Below, one piece after another: positions 7,244 to 13,209 of a stretch of 13,383 nucleotides of DNA. Each line of letters begins with the position of its first letter. The first letter of the stretch is position 1. A model generated the notes under the pieces. That model was not told the DNA's origin. It saw only the letters and a program-made list of their open reading frames with translations, and made no database searches. Position numbers and translations under genes: made by a program. This DNA comes from Deltaproteobacteria bacterium (GTDB lineage Bacteria; Chloroflexota; Dehalococcoidia; Dehalococcoidales; BS750m-G39): positions 1 to 13,383 of the forward strand of contig JABMRW010000048.1 in NCBI GenBank assembly GCA_013202445.1, given 5' to 3'.

Positions 7244-7714
7244 TCACCTCCTTTCAACAAGGTCAACTCCGTGTTTTGCGAGCAAAGCCTTGGCTTGAGC
7301 AATATCAGTCTCCTTCTGCCGGTTCTGAGCCTGCTTTATCAACGCTGGCACATACTTTGAGGCGATGCGGACCATCTCGGAGTTGATGTCGTGGTGGTCA
7401 CCGCTGGTATACCAGCCGATCATGCCGTACTCGATGGACTTTGGTATGCCGTCCCGGCCGTCGAACTGAGAAAGAAAGTGCACGATATCGTCGCCACTCT
7501 CGAAATAGGTAGCGAAAAATCCGTGTATGCTGTAGTGGGCGATGAACGAGCAGTGCATAATCAGGTGAGTGTAGAGAGCTTTGGTGAATTTTTCCTTCTT
7601 CAGCCCGCTCTGCAAAAAGAGCTCCCACTGCTTCAGCACCTTTCTCTTCTCGGCCGCTGTCATAAACTCTACATCATGCATAACGCCTTCCTCGACAACT
7701 TCAAAAAGAGTCAT
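7244..7714 (-). CDS. Hypothetical helical protein (156 aa) downstream of the clamp
   Basis: A 156-aa protein beginning MTLFEVVEEGVMHDVEFMTA. It contains a His/aromatic-rich core, THLIMHCSFIAHYSIHGFFA (about 48-67), then YFESGDDIVHFLSQFD and IEYGMIGWYTSGDHHDINSE, and a C-terminal Lys/Gln-rich helix AQAKALLAKHGVDL. AAAGGAGGAACATT directly before ATG 7714 fixes the start; the frame is open further upstream but without a site. QWELF (29-33) fits the loose QxxLF clamp-binding pattern, yet it lies inside a predicted helix and may be coincidental. The gene follows the clamp gene after 77 bp, in which GGCCAG/CTGGCC can form a small hairpin. Function unknown. Confidence 0.75.
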   Translation of the reverse strand: MTLFEVVEEGVMHDVEFMTAAEKRKVLKQWELFLQSGLKKEKFTKALYTHLIMHCSFIAHYSIHGFFATYFESGDDIVHFLSQFDGRDGIPKSIEYGMIGWYTSGDHHDINSEMVRIASKYVPALIKQAQNRQKETDIAQAKALLAKHGVDLVERR

Positions 7715-7791
7715 AATGTTCCTCCTTTCAGTCGGTCCGCTTGGAAGGGTAGGAGAGGCCAGACGAAGATAGCCTGGCCCCCCCATATTGC

Positions 7792-8904
7792 CTACCACTC
7801 GACGAACATGGGCATCAGGAGCACGAGGGGCGATGTGCTGTGGCGGAAAAGGGCCGGGGTTTTTTCGCTCTGGGTGCTCATGGTTATTAACCCTTCCTTC
7901 CCCTTGATGTACTCGAGCAGGTATTTGACGTTGAAGCCAATCCTGCCGGGTTCGTCGGCCTCCACAGGGATGGCGGTTTCAATACTGCCCGACTTTTCGC
8001 TTTTCGCCGATACCGACATTGACTTTTTCTCCCACGAGCACCGGACGATCCCGCTGTTATCCTTGGCCGGCGTCTGGACGGCGTGTACCGCTCTCTCGAA
8101 GTCCATTGCCATAAACTTCACCTGGGGCTGGGGATCCTTGGGGAGGAGAGCCTTCATGTCCGGCGGTTCGCCTTGTATCAACTTGGTGACCATACTTACC
8201 CGGCCGAAGCGCACCCTGAGCTTGTCGTCATCGAAGGTAAGGTCGACCATCCTCTTGGAGGTTACTATCTGCGCTATGGTATCTCCGGATGGCGCCTCCC
8301 TGGGGGTCTTAGCCCACAGGTGGGTAAGGTACCGGATAGCAGGGGCGGGGACGATGGCGTTGGCCTTGCCCTTGATGATCAGGTTTATCGGCAGGGACTT
8401 GTAGCCCATACGGTAGCCATCCCCAGCTGCTATCTCCAGGTTTTTCCCCAGGAAGAGGATTACGCCGGAGAGCACGGGGCGCGAGTCATCGGACGCGCAG
8501 TAGCCCAGCATCGAGGATAGGGCCGGCACCAGGGTGTCGCCGTTCACTCTATCCTGCTTCTCAGTCTTAATCGCAGGGAAACCCGGGAAGTCGTCGGGAC
8601 TCTCGACATCAAAAGAGGCGCTGCCGTCGGACCAGGCGAGCTTCAGGTGTTTAGCCTTCTGCTCAATGGTCAGCAGCTCGTTCCCATGGACGCGCTTAAG
8701 GAGATCCAACACCGGGGATAAAGGAATCAAACACTTGCCGTCTGCCCCCTCGATATCCACGGAAACCGCCGTCTCAAGGTCGATGGCCTCAGCTCTGCCT
8801 TCGCCGAGGAGTATATTTTTCAATACGGGCAGGGTGGGTTGTCTCGGGACGATCGGTTTAAGGAGCTCAAGGGCCACTCTAAGGGTATCCACTCTCATCT
8901 TCAT
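7792..8904 (-). CDS. DNA polymerase III beta sliding clamp (extra or island copy)
   Basis: A 370-aa protein, the normal length for a bacterial beta clamp of three topologically related domains. Family marks are TLPVLKNILL (24-33), DDFPGFP (104-110), SDDSRPVLSGVILF (138-151), GDGYRMGYKSLPI (161-173) and the C-terminal PLVLLMPMFVEW, the position of the usual MPM end strand. The ring would encircle DNA and tether polymerases and repair enzymes. ATG 8904 has AGGAGG eight bases upstream; the GTG at 8913 is part of that site and is rejected. No dnaA, recF or gyrB surrounds it, and it sits inside a PRTRC-type operon, so it is probably an accessory clamp rather than the housekeeping dnaN. Whether the genome has another copy cannot be seen here. 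Confidence 0.9.
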   Translation of the reverse strand: MKMRVDTLRVALELLKPIVPRQPTLPVLKNILLGEGRAEAIDLETAVSVDIEGADGKCLIPLSPVLDLLKRVHGNELLTIEQKAKHLKLAWSDGSASFDVESPDDFPGFPAIKTEKQDRVNGDTLVPALSSMLGYCASDDSRPVLSGVILFLGKNLEIAAGDGYRMGYKSLPINLIIKGKANAIVPAPAIRYLTHLWAKTPREAPSGDTIAQIVTSKRMVDLTFDDDKLRVRFGRVSMVTKLIQGEPPDMKALLPKDPQPQVKFMAMDFERAVHAVQTPAKDNSGIVRCSWEKKSMSVSAKSEKSGSIETAIPVEADEPGRIGFNVKYLLEYIKGKEGLITMSTQSEKTPALFRHSTSPLVLLMPMFVEW

Positions 8905-8971
8905 CTTTATCACCTCCTCTCTGGCCTATTTATTCACCGCCGGCAGGCCAACCCCGACGGTTGGTGCCAAC

Positions 8972-9253
8972 CTAGAACATTGGCTGTGTGCGGTTTGCCG
9001 CTGCAGGCTTGGCCGTCCTGCCGGGGGCCTGAGCCGGCGCAGCCTGGGATGGCAGCGGGGTTTCGCACTTCGGGAACTGCGGGTTTGTTTCCCAGAGCTG
9101 CCTGGCTTCCCCTACAATGCCCGGCACCCTTCCCAGACCAGCCTCGAGGTCACCCTCGAAGGTGTGGAGAATAGGGTCGCAGTCCGGGGACTGCACGCCT
9201 ATCAAGCCCTTGTTGTCCTGGTGGGTGATGACGATTTTGATTCCGTCATTCAT
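8972..9253 (-). CDS. Hypothetical protein with Ala/Pro-rich tail, between E1 and clamp
   Basis: A 93-aa protein. Residues 1-62 form a small folded part (MNDGIKIVITHQDNKGLIGV, then QSPDCDPIL and LGRVPGIVGEARQLWETNPQ). Residues 66-93 are an Ala/Pro/Thr-rich, probably disordered tail ending TQPMF. Its ATG overlaps the ThiF gene stop by 8 nt (ATGAATGA), and the AAGGAGGTGATCC site lies in the last ThiF codons, so the two are translationally coupled. The C-terminal PMF end faintly resembles a clamp-binding tail but does not match the consensus. I recognise no family. Confidence 0.75.
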   Translation of the reverse strand: MNDGIKIVITHQDNKGLIGVQSPDCDPILHTFEGDLEAGLGRVPGIVGEARQLWETNPQFPKCETPLPSQAAPAQAPGRTAKPAAANRTQPMF

Positions 9254-10022
9254 GGATCACCTCCTTCCGTTTCCCTTTTTTTATCCCCCAGATGGACTTT
9301 ATCGATGCAGGTGTAGCCGGGACGCTGACGAGTGTTCCGGCTTTTAAATCAATGTAGAGCTGCACCCACGTGCAGGTGCCGGTGATGAGGCGGTGCACAA
9401 CTTCCACGACCAGGGCGGCCATGGCCAGGTTGATGGTTGGCCCCTGCTCCTCGGCGATTTCGGCGCAGTCCCGGCCGCGCGGCGCCTGGTTTAAGAGGTC
9501 CGGCCGCTGCAGCGTGGGCAGGGGAAGAGCGTGGTAGATATCTTTCTCGGGCGTGCAGGCGGCGATGGTTTCGGTATTTCCGATGAGCACCTGGCCGAAG
9601 TCATCCCCGTTGCCGGCGTCCACCCACCACACCGCCGGCCCGGGGTATGAATATAGGCCGTTTCTAATTAGCGCGTGGATGTCTTGCCGGGCGGGGCCGT
9701 TATCCACGCACCCGATGATTAACCCGGGGTAGGGGATTTCCGCCATGCGCACCGGCAGGGTGCTGTATCCGACGAGCCGGTCGAATTCTCGGGCCAGCCG
9801 CTGCGCCAGGACCTCGCTCTTAAACTTCCCCAGGTCCTCCCTGTAAAAGCATTGCCGGGTGAGGTTCCGCTCCTCTACCCGGTCGAGGTCTATCAGCACC
9901 AGCTTGGCCTGCTGGGGCAGGAGCCGGCAGATCCCCTCGGCGGCAAAGCCACCGGTACCGCCGCAGCCGACTACTGTCACGGCGAAGGGTCTGTCGGCAA
10001 ACCTATTGTCCAGCCTATACAT
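9246..10022 (-). CDS. PRTRC-type ThiF family protein (E1-like adenylating enzyme)
   Basis: A 258-aa E1/ThiF/MoeB-fold protein. VVGCGGTGG (17-25) is the Rossmann ATP-binding loop. IDLDRVEERNLTRQ (44-57) carries the conserved acidic and Arg/Asn residues contacting ATP, K66/K68 follow, and CVDNGPAR (105-112) is the strand before the crossover. C186 in GRDCAEIAEEQGPTIN is at the position of a conserved cysteine in PRTRC ThiF proteins and may form the thioester, which is an inference. It should adenylate the C-terminal glycine of the ubiquitin-like protein encoded upstream and pass it to the E2-like protein. Its ATG overlaps the stop of the JAB gene by 8 nt. The C-terminal Lys-rich extension IWGIKKGKRKEV is unusual. 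Confidence 0.9.
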   Translation of the reverse strand: MYRLDNRFADRPFAVTVVGCGGTGGFAAEGICRLLPQQAKLVLIDLDRVEERNLTRQCFYREDLGKFKSEVLAQRLAREFDRLVGYSTLPVRMAEIPYPGLIIGCVDNGPARQDIHALIRNGLYSYPGPAVWWVDAGNGDDFGQVLIGNTETIAACTPEKDIYHALPLPTLQRPDLLNQAPRGRDCAEIAEEQGPTINLAMAALVVEVVHRLITGTCTWVQLYIDLKAGTLVSVPATPASIKSIWGIKKGKRKEVIHE

Positions 10023-10563
10023 CGAAGATATCCTTCATGGTGACCGGGGCGAAAGATCCGTAAACCCCCAGCCTCATTTCTACCTCGGGGATAAGCGTAT
10101 CGAGTTCCCCTGCTACCATATAGAGGCCTAGCCCCTGCTCGTCGGCATCGTCGACGCCGCTGAAAAACGCACCCATGGTGCCGTGGCCGTGAATATCCAG
10201 CATGGTCGAGCTAACCCGCTCGTATTTAACCTCCGCCGGCTTGCCGCTCTGCTCGGGGGTGATGAGGTGGTACTGGCCGTCCCAGGTTACCGCCAGGTAC
10301 CGCTCCAGCGGGCAACTGGCCACCAGCGCGGATATGGCCAGGTCATAAAGAGCGCGGGGGATCTTGCCGTGGGTGAGCTCTAGCTCCTCGTAGAGGGGGG
10401 CGAGCCCCCTTATCTCCGCGGGGCTTACACACAGAGTTGCCCTGAGCAGCGAGTTCCGGGCGCGTATGAAAACGCCGGTCTCGGCGAAGATGTAGTCGTA
10501 GTAAAGGCCGGCCTCACCGGTCAGCCCCTCTTTGGTGTTTAACAGGTAGCCTACTGGTTTCAC
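10015..10563 (-). CDS. PRTRC protein A-like JAB/JAMM metalloprotease
   Basis: A 182-aa protein whose C-terminal half is a JAB (MPN+) domain. H125-x-H127-x7-S135-x2-D138 (HGHGTMGAFFSGVDD) is an exact JAMM zinc-binding motif, and E87 in PLERYLAVTWDG is the likely upstream catalytic glutamate. The AFFSxxDDADE block followed by GLGLYMVAGEL is the PRTRC protein A pattern. The predicted role is an isopeptidase or peptidase that removes or matures the ubiquitin-like modifier. GTG 10563 is chosen as start: it overlaps the E2 gene stop (GTGA) and is preceded by AAAGGACA. A longer frame from 10641 would begin inside the E2 gene without a ribosome binding site. All metal ligands are present, so it should be active. 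Confidence 0.88.
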   Translation of the reverse strand: MKPVGYLLNTKEGLTGEAGLYYDYIFAETGVFIRARNSLLRATLCVSPAEIRGLAPLYEELELTHGKIPRALYDLAISALVASCPLERYLAVTWDGQYHLITPEQSGKPAEVKYERVSSTMLDIHGHGTMGAFFSGVDDADEQGLGLYMVAGELDTLIPEVEMRLGVYGSFAPVTMKDIFDV

Positions 10564-11249
10564 TGTAAGATGTCCTTTATCGTTCCTATTCGCACCAGGT
10601 CCTTCAGTGGGTATTTGGCCTTCCCGTCCAGCTCCTCCCACAGCTGCAGCAGGTCTTTGGGGTATTTCTTCGACCTGTCGTTGTACTGAGCCTCCTTGGT
10701 GAAGAAGCTGGTGAAGAAAGACTCGGGTATCTCGCTCACATCCGGAGGAAACTTGTGGGTGCCGGCGCAGGTGTCGCCGCTGCTGAAGACGTTGAACAAA
10801 GGGGCGTGGTAGATAACGTCACGCTGCGACACCGGCCTCTTCTTGGCAGCGTAAATCCTGGGCTGCCTGCCCGGTGAGCAGACGAAGATTAGCCCCGGCA
10901 GCGGCAGCTTAAATCTCCTGGGGGGTTTAAACGCCTCCAGCATCAGGGCTGCTTTCCAGACCCCAGACGGGCGCCAGAGAGCGAACTCAGGGCCGGCTTT
11001 ACTCTGCCGCCACCAGAGCGTGCCTTGAGGCAAAAGCCCTGATGACATCGGCACTTCATGGAGCAGCGCCATGGTTAAATCTCGGGCTGAAATCATCTTG
11101 GTCTGGATAACCTTGTCTTTTAACAGGTAAAAGAAAATCGAGTCCTGGTAGAAGTCGAGCCTGGCCCTGATCTTGTCCGGAGGAATTTCAAGGCCAATGG
11201 GCATCTCCCACTGGTAGCCTTGTAGTTCCTCCGTCAGCTCTTTAACCAT
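10560..11249 (-). CDS. PRTRC protein B-like, prokaryotic E2 family D
   Basis: A 229-aa protein matching the prokaryotic E2 family D / PRTRC protein B pattern. Family marks are GTLWW (76-80), FKLPLPGLIFVCSPG (113-127) and HAPLFNVFSSGDTCAGTHKF (148-167). C161 in DTCAGT is the candidate cysteine that would take the modifier from the ThiF-like E1 as a thioester. The N-terminal half contains LTMALLHEVPMSSG, also typical. The gene sits between the 260-aa protein (8-nt overlap, GGGAGG just before ATG) and the JAB gene (overlap at GTGA), forming a Ubl-E2-JAB-E1 order with one pair of unknown proteins inserted. The assignment rests on motifs; conjugating activity has not, to my knowledge, been shown for this exact subfamily. 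Confidence 0.82.
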   Translation of the reverse strand: MVKELTEELQGYQWEMPIGLEIPPDKIRARLDFYQDSIFFYLLKDKVIQTKMISARDLTMALLHEVPMSSGLLPQGTLWWRQSKAGPEFALWRPSGVWKAALMLEAFKPPRRFKLPLPGLIFVCSPGRQPRIYAAKKRPVSQRDVIYHAPLFNVFSSGDTCAGTHKFPPDVSEIPESFFTSFFTKEAQYNDRSKKYPKDLLQLWEELDGKAKYPLKDLVRIGTIKDILQ

Positions 11250-12024
11250 TTGCCCTCCCTTCTAAAATAAAAATCACTATTTCCTCGAACCGACCTGGGA
11301 GGTCGCCCTCAAGCCATTCAACAAATTCAGTAAGCCTGTTTTCCGTGTCCTGCGCCTGATGCCATTGCCTCGTCAGCTCCTCCACATCTTCCCTGTCCCA
11401 GCCGGGGATGTCTTGCATCAGCATCTCGTAGTCGGTATCCAGGAAGAAGTTATTGGTGCAGCAGTGGAGCCTGTCAGTCCAGTGCGCCAGCTGCTCATAT
11501 GTAGTGCCGTTGAGGAGCTTGTGCGCCTCCTCCGGCTCGAGCTGGATGGCGGCGGCGCGCTCGATAAGCTCCTGGGGGACGTGCTCCTGGCAGGCTTCGG
11601 CCAATGATACGCTCGCCCCCTCTAAATCTTCGTAGGGATTGCGTATAAGGTAGGCAATCAGCTGTATTCCCGCACGGTACTCCGAGGATATCTCGTGGTA
11701 GTCGTCATAAGATATCCCCTGGACTGTTAGCGGGATGCGGTAGGTAAGCTCCTCGTACTCACCGGCATCGCCATACCTGACGTAGTCGTCAAGGGGAAAG
11801 TAACGGTCCGCAAAATAATCGGCGAAGACGGATATCTGATCGCCCGGGCTTGTCTCGGAGAGGATGTCCTGCCTCCTCTCCGGAAGAAACTCATCGACCA
11901 GGTTGAGAAAGTCAGCGAAGGCCTCCGCGTTGTCAAGCCAGGCGATGAGTATGCTTATTGACGGCAACCCCTTAGAAGAGAGCTTGTCGGCCAGGGTTAG
12001 GATTGGGCCATCTCTTTCAGACAT
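11242..12024 (-). CDS. Acidic hypothetical protein, possible PRTRC protein F equivalent
   Basis: A 260-aa strongly acidic protein without membrane segments. Tyr/Asp-rich stretches occur at 75-110 (YFPLDDYVRYGDAGEYEELT) and the C-terminal third reads CCTNNFFLDTDYE, ...TRQWHQAQDTENRLTEFVEW and LEGDLPGRFEEIVIFI. Its place between the Ubl and E2 genes, plus the FLD...W..A....R...WLE layout, recall PRTRC protein F, but I make this link from memory and the usual family is longer. Its ATG lies 28 nt inside the preceding gene, and its own stop overlaps the E2 start by 8 nt. Function unknown; an acidic DNA-mimic-like or scaffold protein is only speculation. Confidence 0.75.
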   Translation of the reverse strand: MSERDGPILTLADKLSSKGLPSISILIAWLDNAEAFADFLNLVDEFLPERRQDILSETSPGDQISVFADYFADRYFPLDDYVRYGDAGEYEELTYRIPLTVQGISYDDYHEISSEYRAGIQLIAYLIRNPYEDLEGASVSLAEACQEHVPQELIERAAAIQLEPEEAHKLLNGTTYEQLAHWTDRLHCCTNNFFLDTDYEMLMQDIPGWDREDVEELTRQWHQAQDTENRLTEFVEWLEGDLPGRFEEIVIFILEGRANG

Positions 12025-12218
12025 TTGACCGCCTCGTTTGTCGACGCAGAGTAAGCCTTCGCCTCTTCGACCGCTTCCGTAAGCTCTTTTTGGTGAAAGG
12101 CTACCTTTGCCGGGTCAATCCCCCCGTTTCCACCAACCAGCTCGTGGGCCAGGGGGAAAATCCGGAGGCGGGTTTCAGGGACCGCCTTCAGGATCTTAAT
12201 TAAATCTTTAGGCTTCAC
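11997..12218 (-). CDS. Small helical hypothetical protein (73 aa)
   Basis: A 73-aa protein starting at GTG 12218, whose G is the last base of the TAG stop of the ubiquitin-like gene (TAGTG), so the two are tightly coupled. Features are a basic start (MKPKDLIKILKAVPETRLRI), a short Gly-rich turn VGGNGGIDPAK and two long amphipathic helices ending CLKEMAQS. The last 28 nt overlap the next gene. No family is recognised, although the position between protein C and the F-like gene makes it a cassette component. Confidence 0.7.
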   Translation of the reverse strand: MKPKDLIKILKAVPETRLRIFPLAHELVGGNGGIDPAKVAFHQKELTEAVEEAKAYSASTNEAVKCLKEMAQS

Positions 12219-12403
12219 TATCCCTTGGTACCAACCTTTCTGACGAACTCATAGAGAGTATCATCGCCGCGCTTGGCTTCCTTGACTTCGGCGTTGGCCA
12301 GCTCGGGGAAGAAATCGGACATCCTCTTCTTGACATCTTCTACGGTTGCGTCGGGGTCATGGTCGGGGAACTCTCTCCCGTCATAGACAAATATCCTGCT
12401 CAT
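12218..12403 (-). CDS. PRTRC protein C-like ubiquitin-like protein ending in Gly
   Basis: A 61-aa protein of the PRTRC protein C / prokaryotic ubiquitin (Prok_Ub) type. It starts MSRIFVYDGREFPDHDPDAT (beta hairpin), continues VEDVKKRMSDFFPELANAEV (helix and third strand) and ends DDTLYEFVRKVGTKG. This is a compact beta-grasp order (beta-beta-alpha-beta-beta), with the conserved FPELANA turn and the invariant-looking VGTKG end. The terminal glycine G61 is exposed without any tail, so no processing is needed before activation by the ThiF-like E1. AAAGGAGGTGACCG lies directly before ATG 12403. It is the predicted modifier that the E2 attaches and the JAB protein removes. Confidence 0.9.
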   Translation of the reverse strand: MSRIFVYDGREFPDHDPDATVEDVKKRMSDFFPELANAEVKEAKRGDDTLYEFVRKVGTKG

Positions 12404-12433
12404 CGGTCACCTCCTTTCTGCTTTTGTTTACTG

Positions 12434-12751
12434 TTACTCCATCCAGATAAGCACTGTCTTGGTTTTCATCTCCAGGCCGCAGGAGTTGCACTTGCCGGCG
12501 CTGGGCATGTTGTCGCAATCAATGTCATCGCTCCCGCAGTGCGGGCAGAGGATGATGTCCCCCTCCCCGTATTCTTTGCGGTGCTCCGTCTTGCCAGCCT
12601 CAACCCGCTGCGCCTTGAGAAGTTCTGGCCAGGTGTGGTATCTGAGGTAATCGCTGAACTGCTCGATGGCAGCCACCTTGGCCTGCTCCTCATTCTGGGC
12701 CTGGTCGTCTTCCACCCGTAGGCGGATATCGGCCGTCACAATGAAAGGCAT
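12434..12751 (-). CDS. Zinc-ribbon hypothetical protein (105 aa)
   Basis: A 105-aa protein with two parts. Residues 1-55 (MPFIVTADIRLRVEDDQAQN, then helices with YLRYHTWPELLKAQ) form a small alpha/beta unit. Residues 66-105 contain a single zinc ribbon, C69-x2-C72-x15-C88-x2-C91 (CPHCGSDD...KCNSCGLE), with C79 as an extra cysteine. AAAGGAGGTGAACT precedes ATG 12751, two codons after the upstream stop at 12767. It lies directly before the ubiquitin-like gene, 30 bp away. The ribbon could bind nucleic acid or a partner protein; an E3-like adaptor role is pure speculation. No family recognised. Confidence 0.75.
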   Translation of the reverse strand: MPFIVTADIRLRVEDDQAQNEEQAKVAAIEQFSDYLRYHTWPELLKAQRVEAGKTEHRKEYGEGDIILCPHCGSDDIDCDNMPSAGKCNSCGLEMKTKTVLIWME

Positions 12752-12766
12752 AGTTCACCTCCTTTA

Positions 12767-13051
12767 CTAATATTCGTCAGGAAACAGCACGGTCGTTACT
12801 GACCGGTCGGCTTCGGTGATAATCCAGATTTTCGGCAGGCCGTCGTGCTCGTAGGCTGACAGCAGCCTGAAGCCCTGGATTAGGCTGGTCTCGTTTTCTA
12901 CCACGTCCTCGGCGCTCAAGTCGCCCCAGTCGCCTTTTTCGTGGCGCTGGAGGCTCTTCCTAACAAACTTGGCGAAGGCCTCGTCAGAGGCGGCCCTGTC
13001 GTTGACGCCGGCGGTAGTAACAAGACGCCCCATAGGGAACTTATCTCCCAT
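12767..13051 (-). CDS. Conserved island protein, first gene of the PRTRC-type operon
   Basis: A 94-aa protein starting MGDKFPMGRLVTTAGVNDRA. It has GDWGDLSAEDVVENE and a strong C-terminal block GFRLLSAYEHDGLPKIWIITE followed by ADRSVTTVLFPDEY. This block looks like a family common on plasmids and integrative elements, often annotated only as hypothetical, and its function is unknown to me. ATG 13051 is chosen because AGAGAGGAGATTGAAGCT stands right before it. The frame stays open up to an ATG at 13120, but that one lies in the loop of a terminator hairpin and has no ribosome binding site. It is followed after 15 bp by the zinc-ribbon gene. Confidence 0.82.
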   Translation of the reverse strand: MGDKFPMGRLVTTAGVNDRAASDEAFAKFVRKSLQRHEKGDWGDLSAEDVVENETSLIQGFRLLSAYEHDGLPKIWIITEADRSVTTVLFPDEY

Positions 13052-13096
13052 AGCTTCAATCTCCTCTCTCCTGCGTGCAGGGGGATAATCGGGGAT

Positions 13097-13126
13097 AAAA
13101 AAGCCCCCCTTCTCCTTCATAGGGGG
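13097..13126 (-). terminator. Leader hairpin 3: terminator-like, closest to the operon start
   Basis: On the minus strand CCCCCT (13126-13121) pairs with AGGGGG (13110-13105) around a 10-nt loop, followed by GC and TTTTTT (13102-13097). This is a good intrinsic-terminator shape only 45 bp before the start codon at 13051, so it may act as an attenuator. Confidence 0.5.
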
Positions 13127-13140
13127 ATGGGGAGTAAAAC

Positions 13141-13165
13141 AAACCGCCCTTAACGGGCGGTTTTT
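13141..13165. terminator. Leader hairpin 2: bidirectional terminator
   Basis: AAACCGCCC (13141-13149) pairs perfectly with GGGCGGTTT (13155-13163) around TTAAC. TTTTT (13161-13165) follows on the plus strand, and a T-rich run (TTTGTTTTAC) follows on the minus strand. The plus orientation is stronger, but it can act both ways. Confidence 0.7.
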
Positions 13166-13168
13166 AGC

Positions 13169-13198
13169 AAAAAGACACCCCAGTAACGCGGTGTCTTT
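13169..13198 (-). terminator. Leader hairpin 1: terminator of the partial gene at the right edge
   Basis: AAAGACACC (13171-13179) pairs perfectly with GGTGTCTTT (13190-13198) around a 10-nt loop. On the minus strand the stem runs into TTTTT (13173-13169). It begins 12 bp after the stop codon of the partial gene and is its natural terminator. Confidence 0.7.
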
Positions 13199-13209
13199 CC
13201 CTGTTTTGC

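Noticed and set aside
8959..8972. Short palindrome GGTTGGTGCCAACC between the 93-aa gene and the clamp
   Set aside because: Six-base arms with a 2-nt centre can be an operator or a chance event; no second copy or T-run is present, so no claim is made.
7391..9316. Long open frames on the plus strand (337 and 260 codons) opposite the clamp and neighbouring genes
   Set aside because: They are mirror frames of the minus-strand beta clamp and its neighbours, have no ribosome binding sites at their starts, and their translations look non-protein-like (low complexity, many Ser/Arg/Pro).
10564..10641. N-terminal extension of the JAB protein to an upstream start
   Set aside because: The extra 26 residues lie wholly in the E2 gene, are Gly/Pro-rich without family similarity, and have no ribosome binding site; GTG 10563 has one and overlaps the E2 stop.
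13052..13120. Start of the first cassette gene at ATG 13120
   Set aside because: This ATG is in the loop of a terminator hairpin with no ribosome binding site, whereas ATG 13051 has GAGAGGAG at a good distance.
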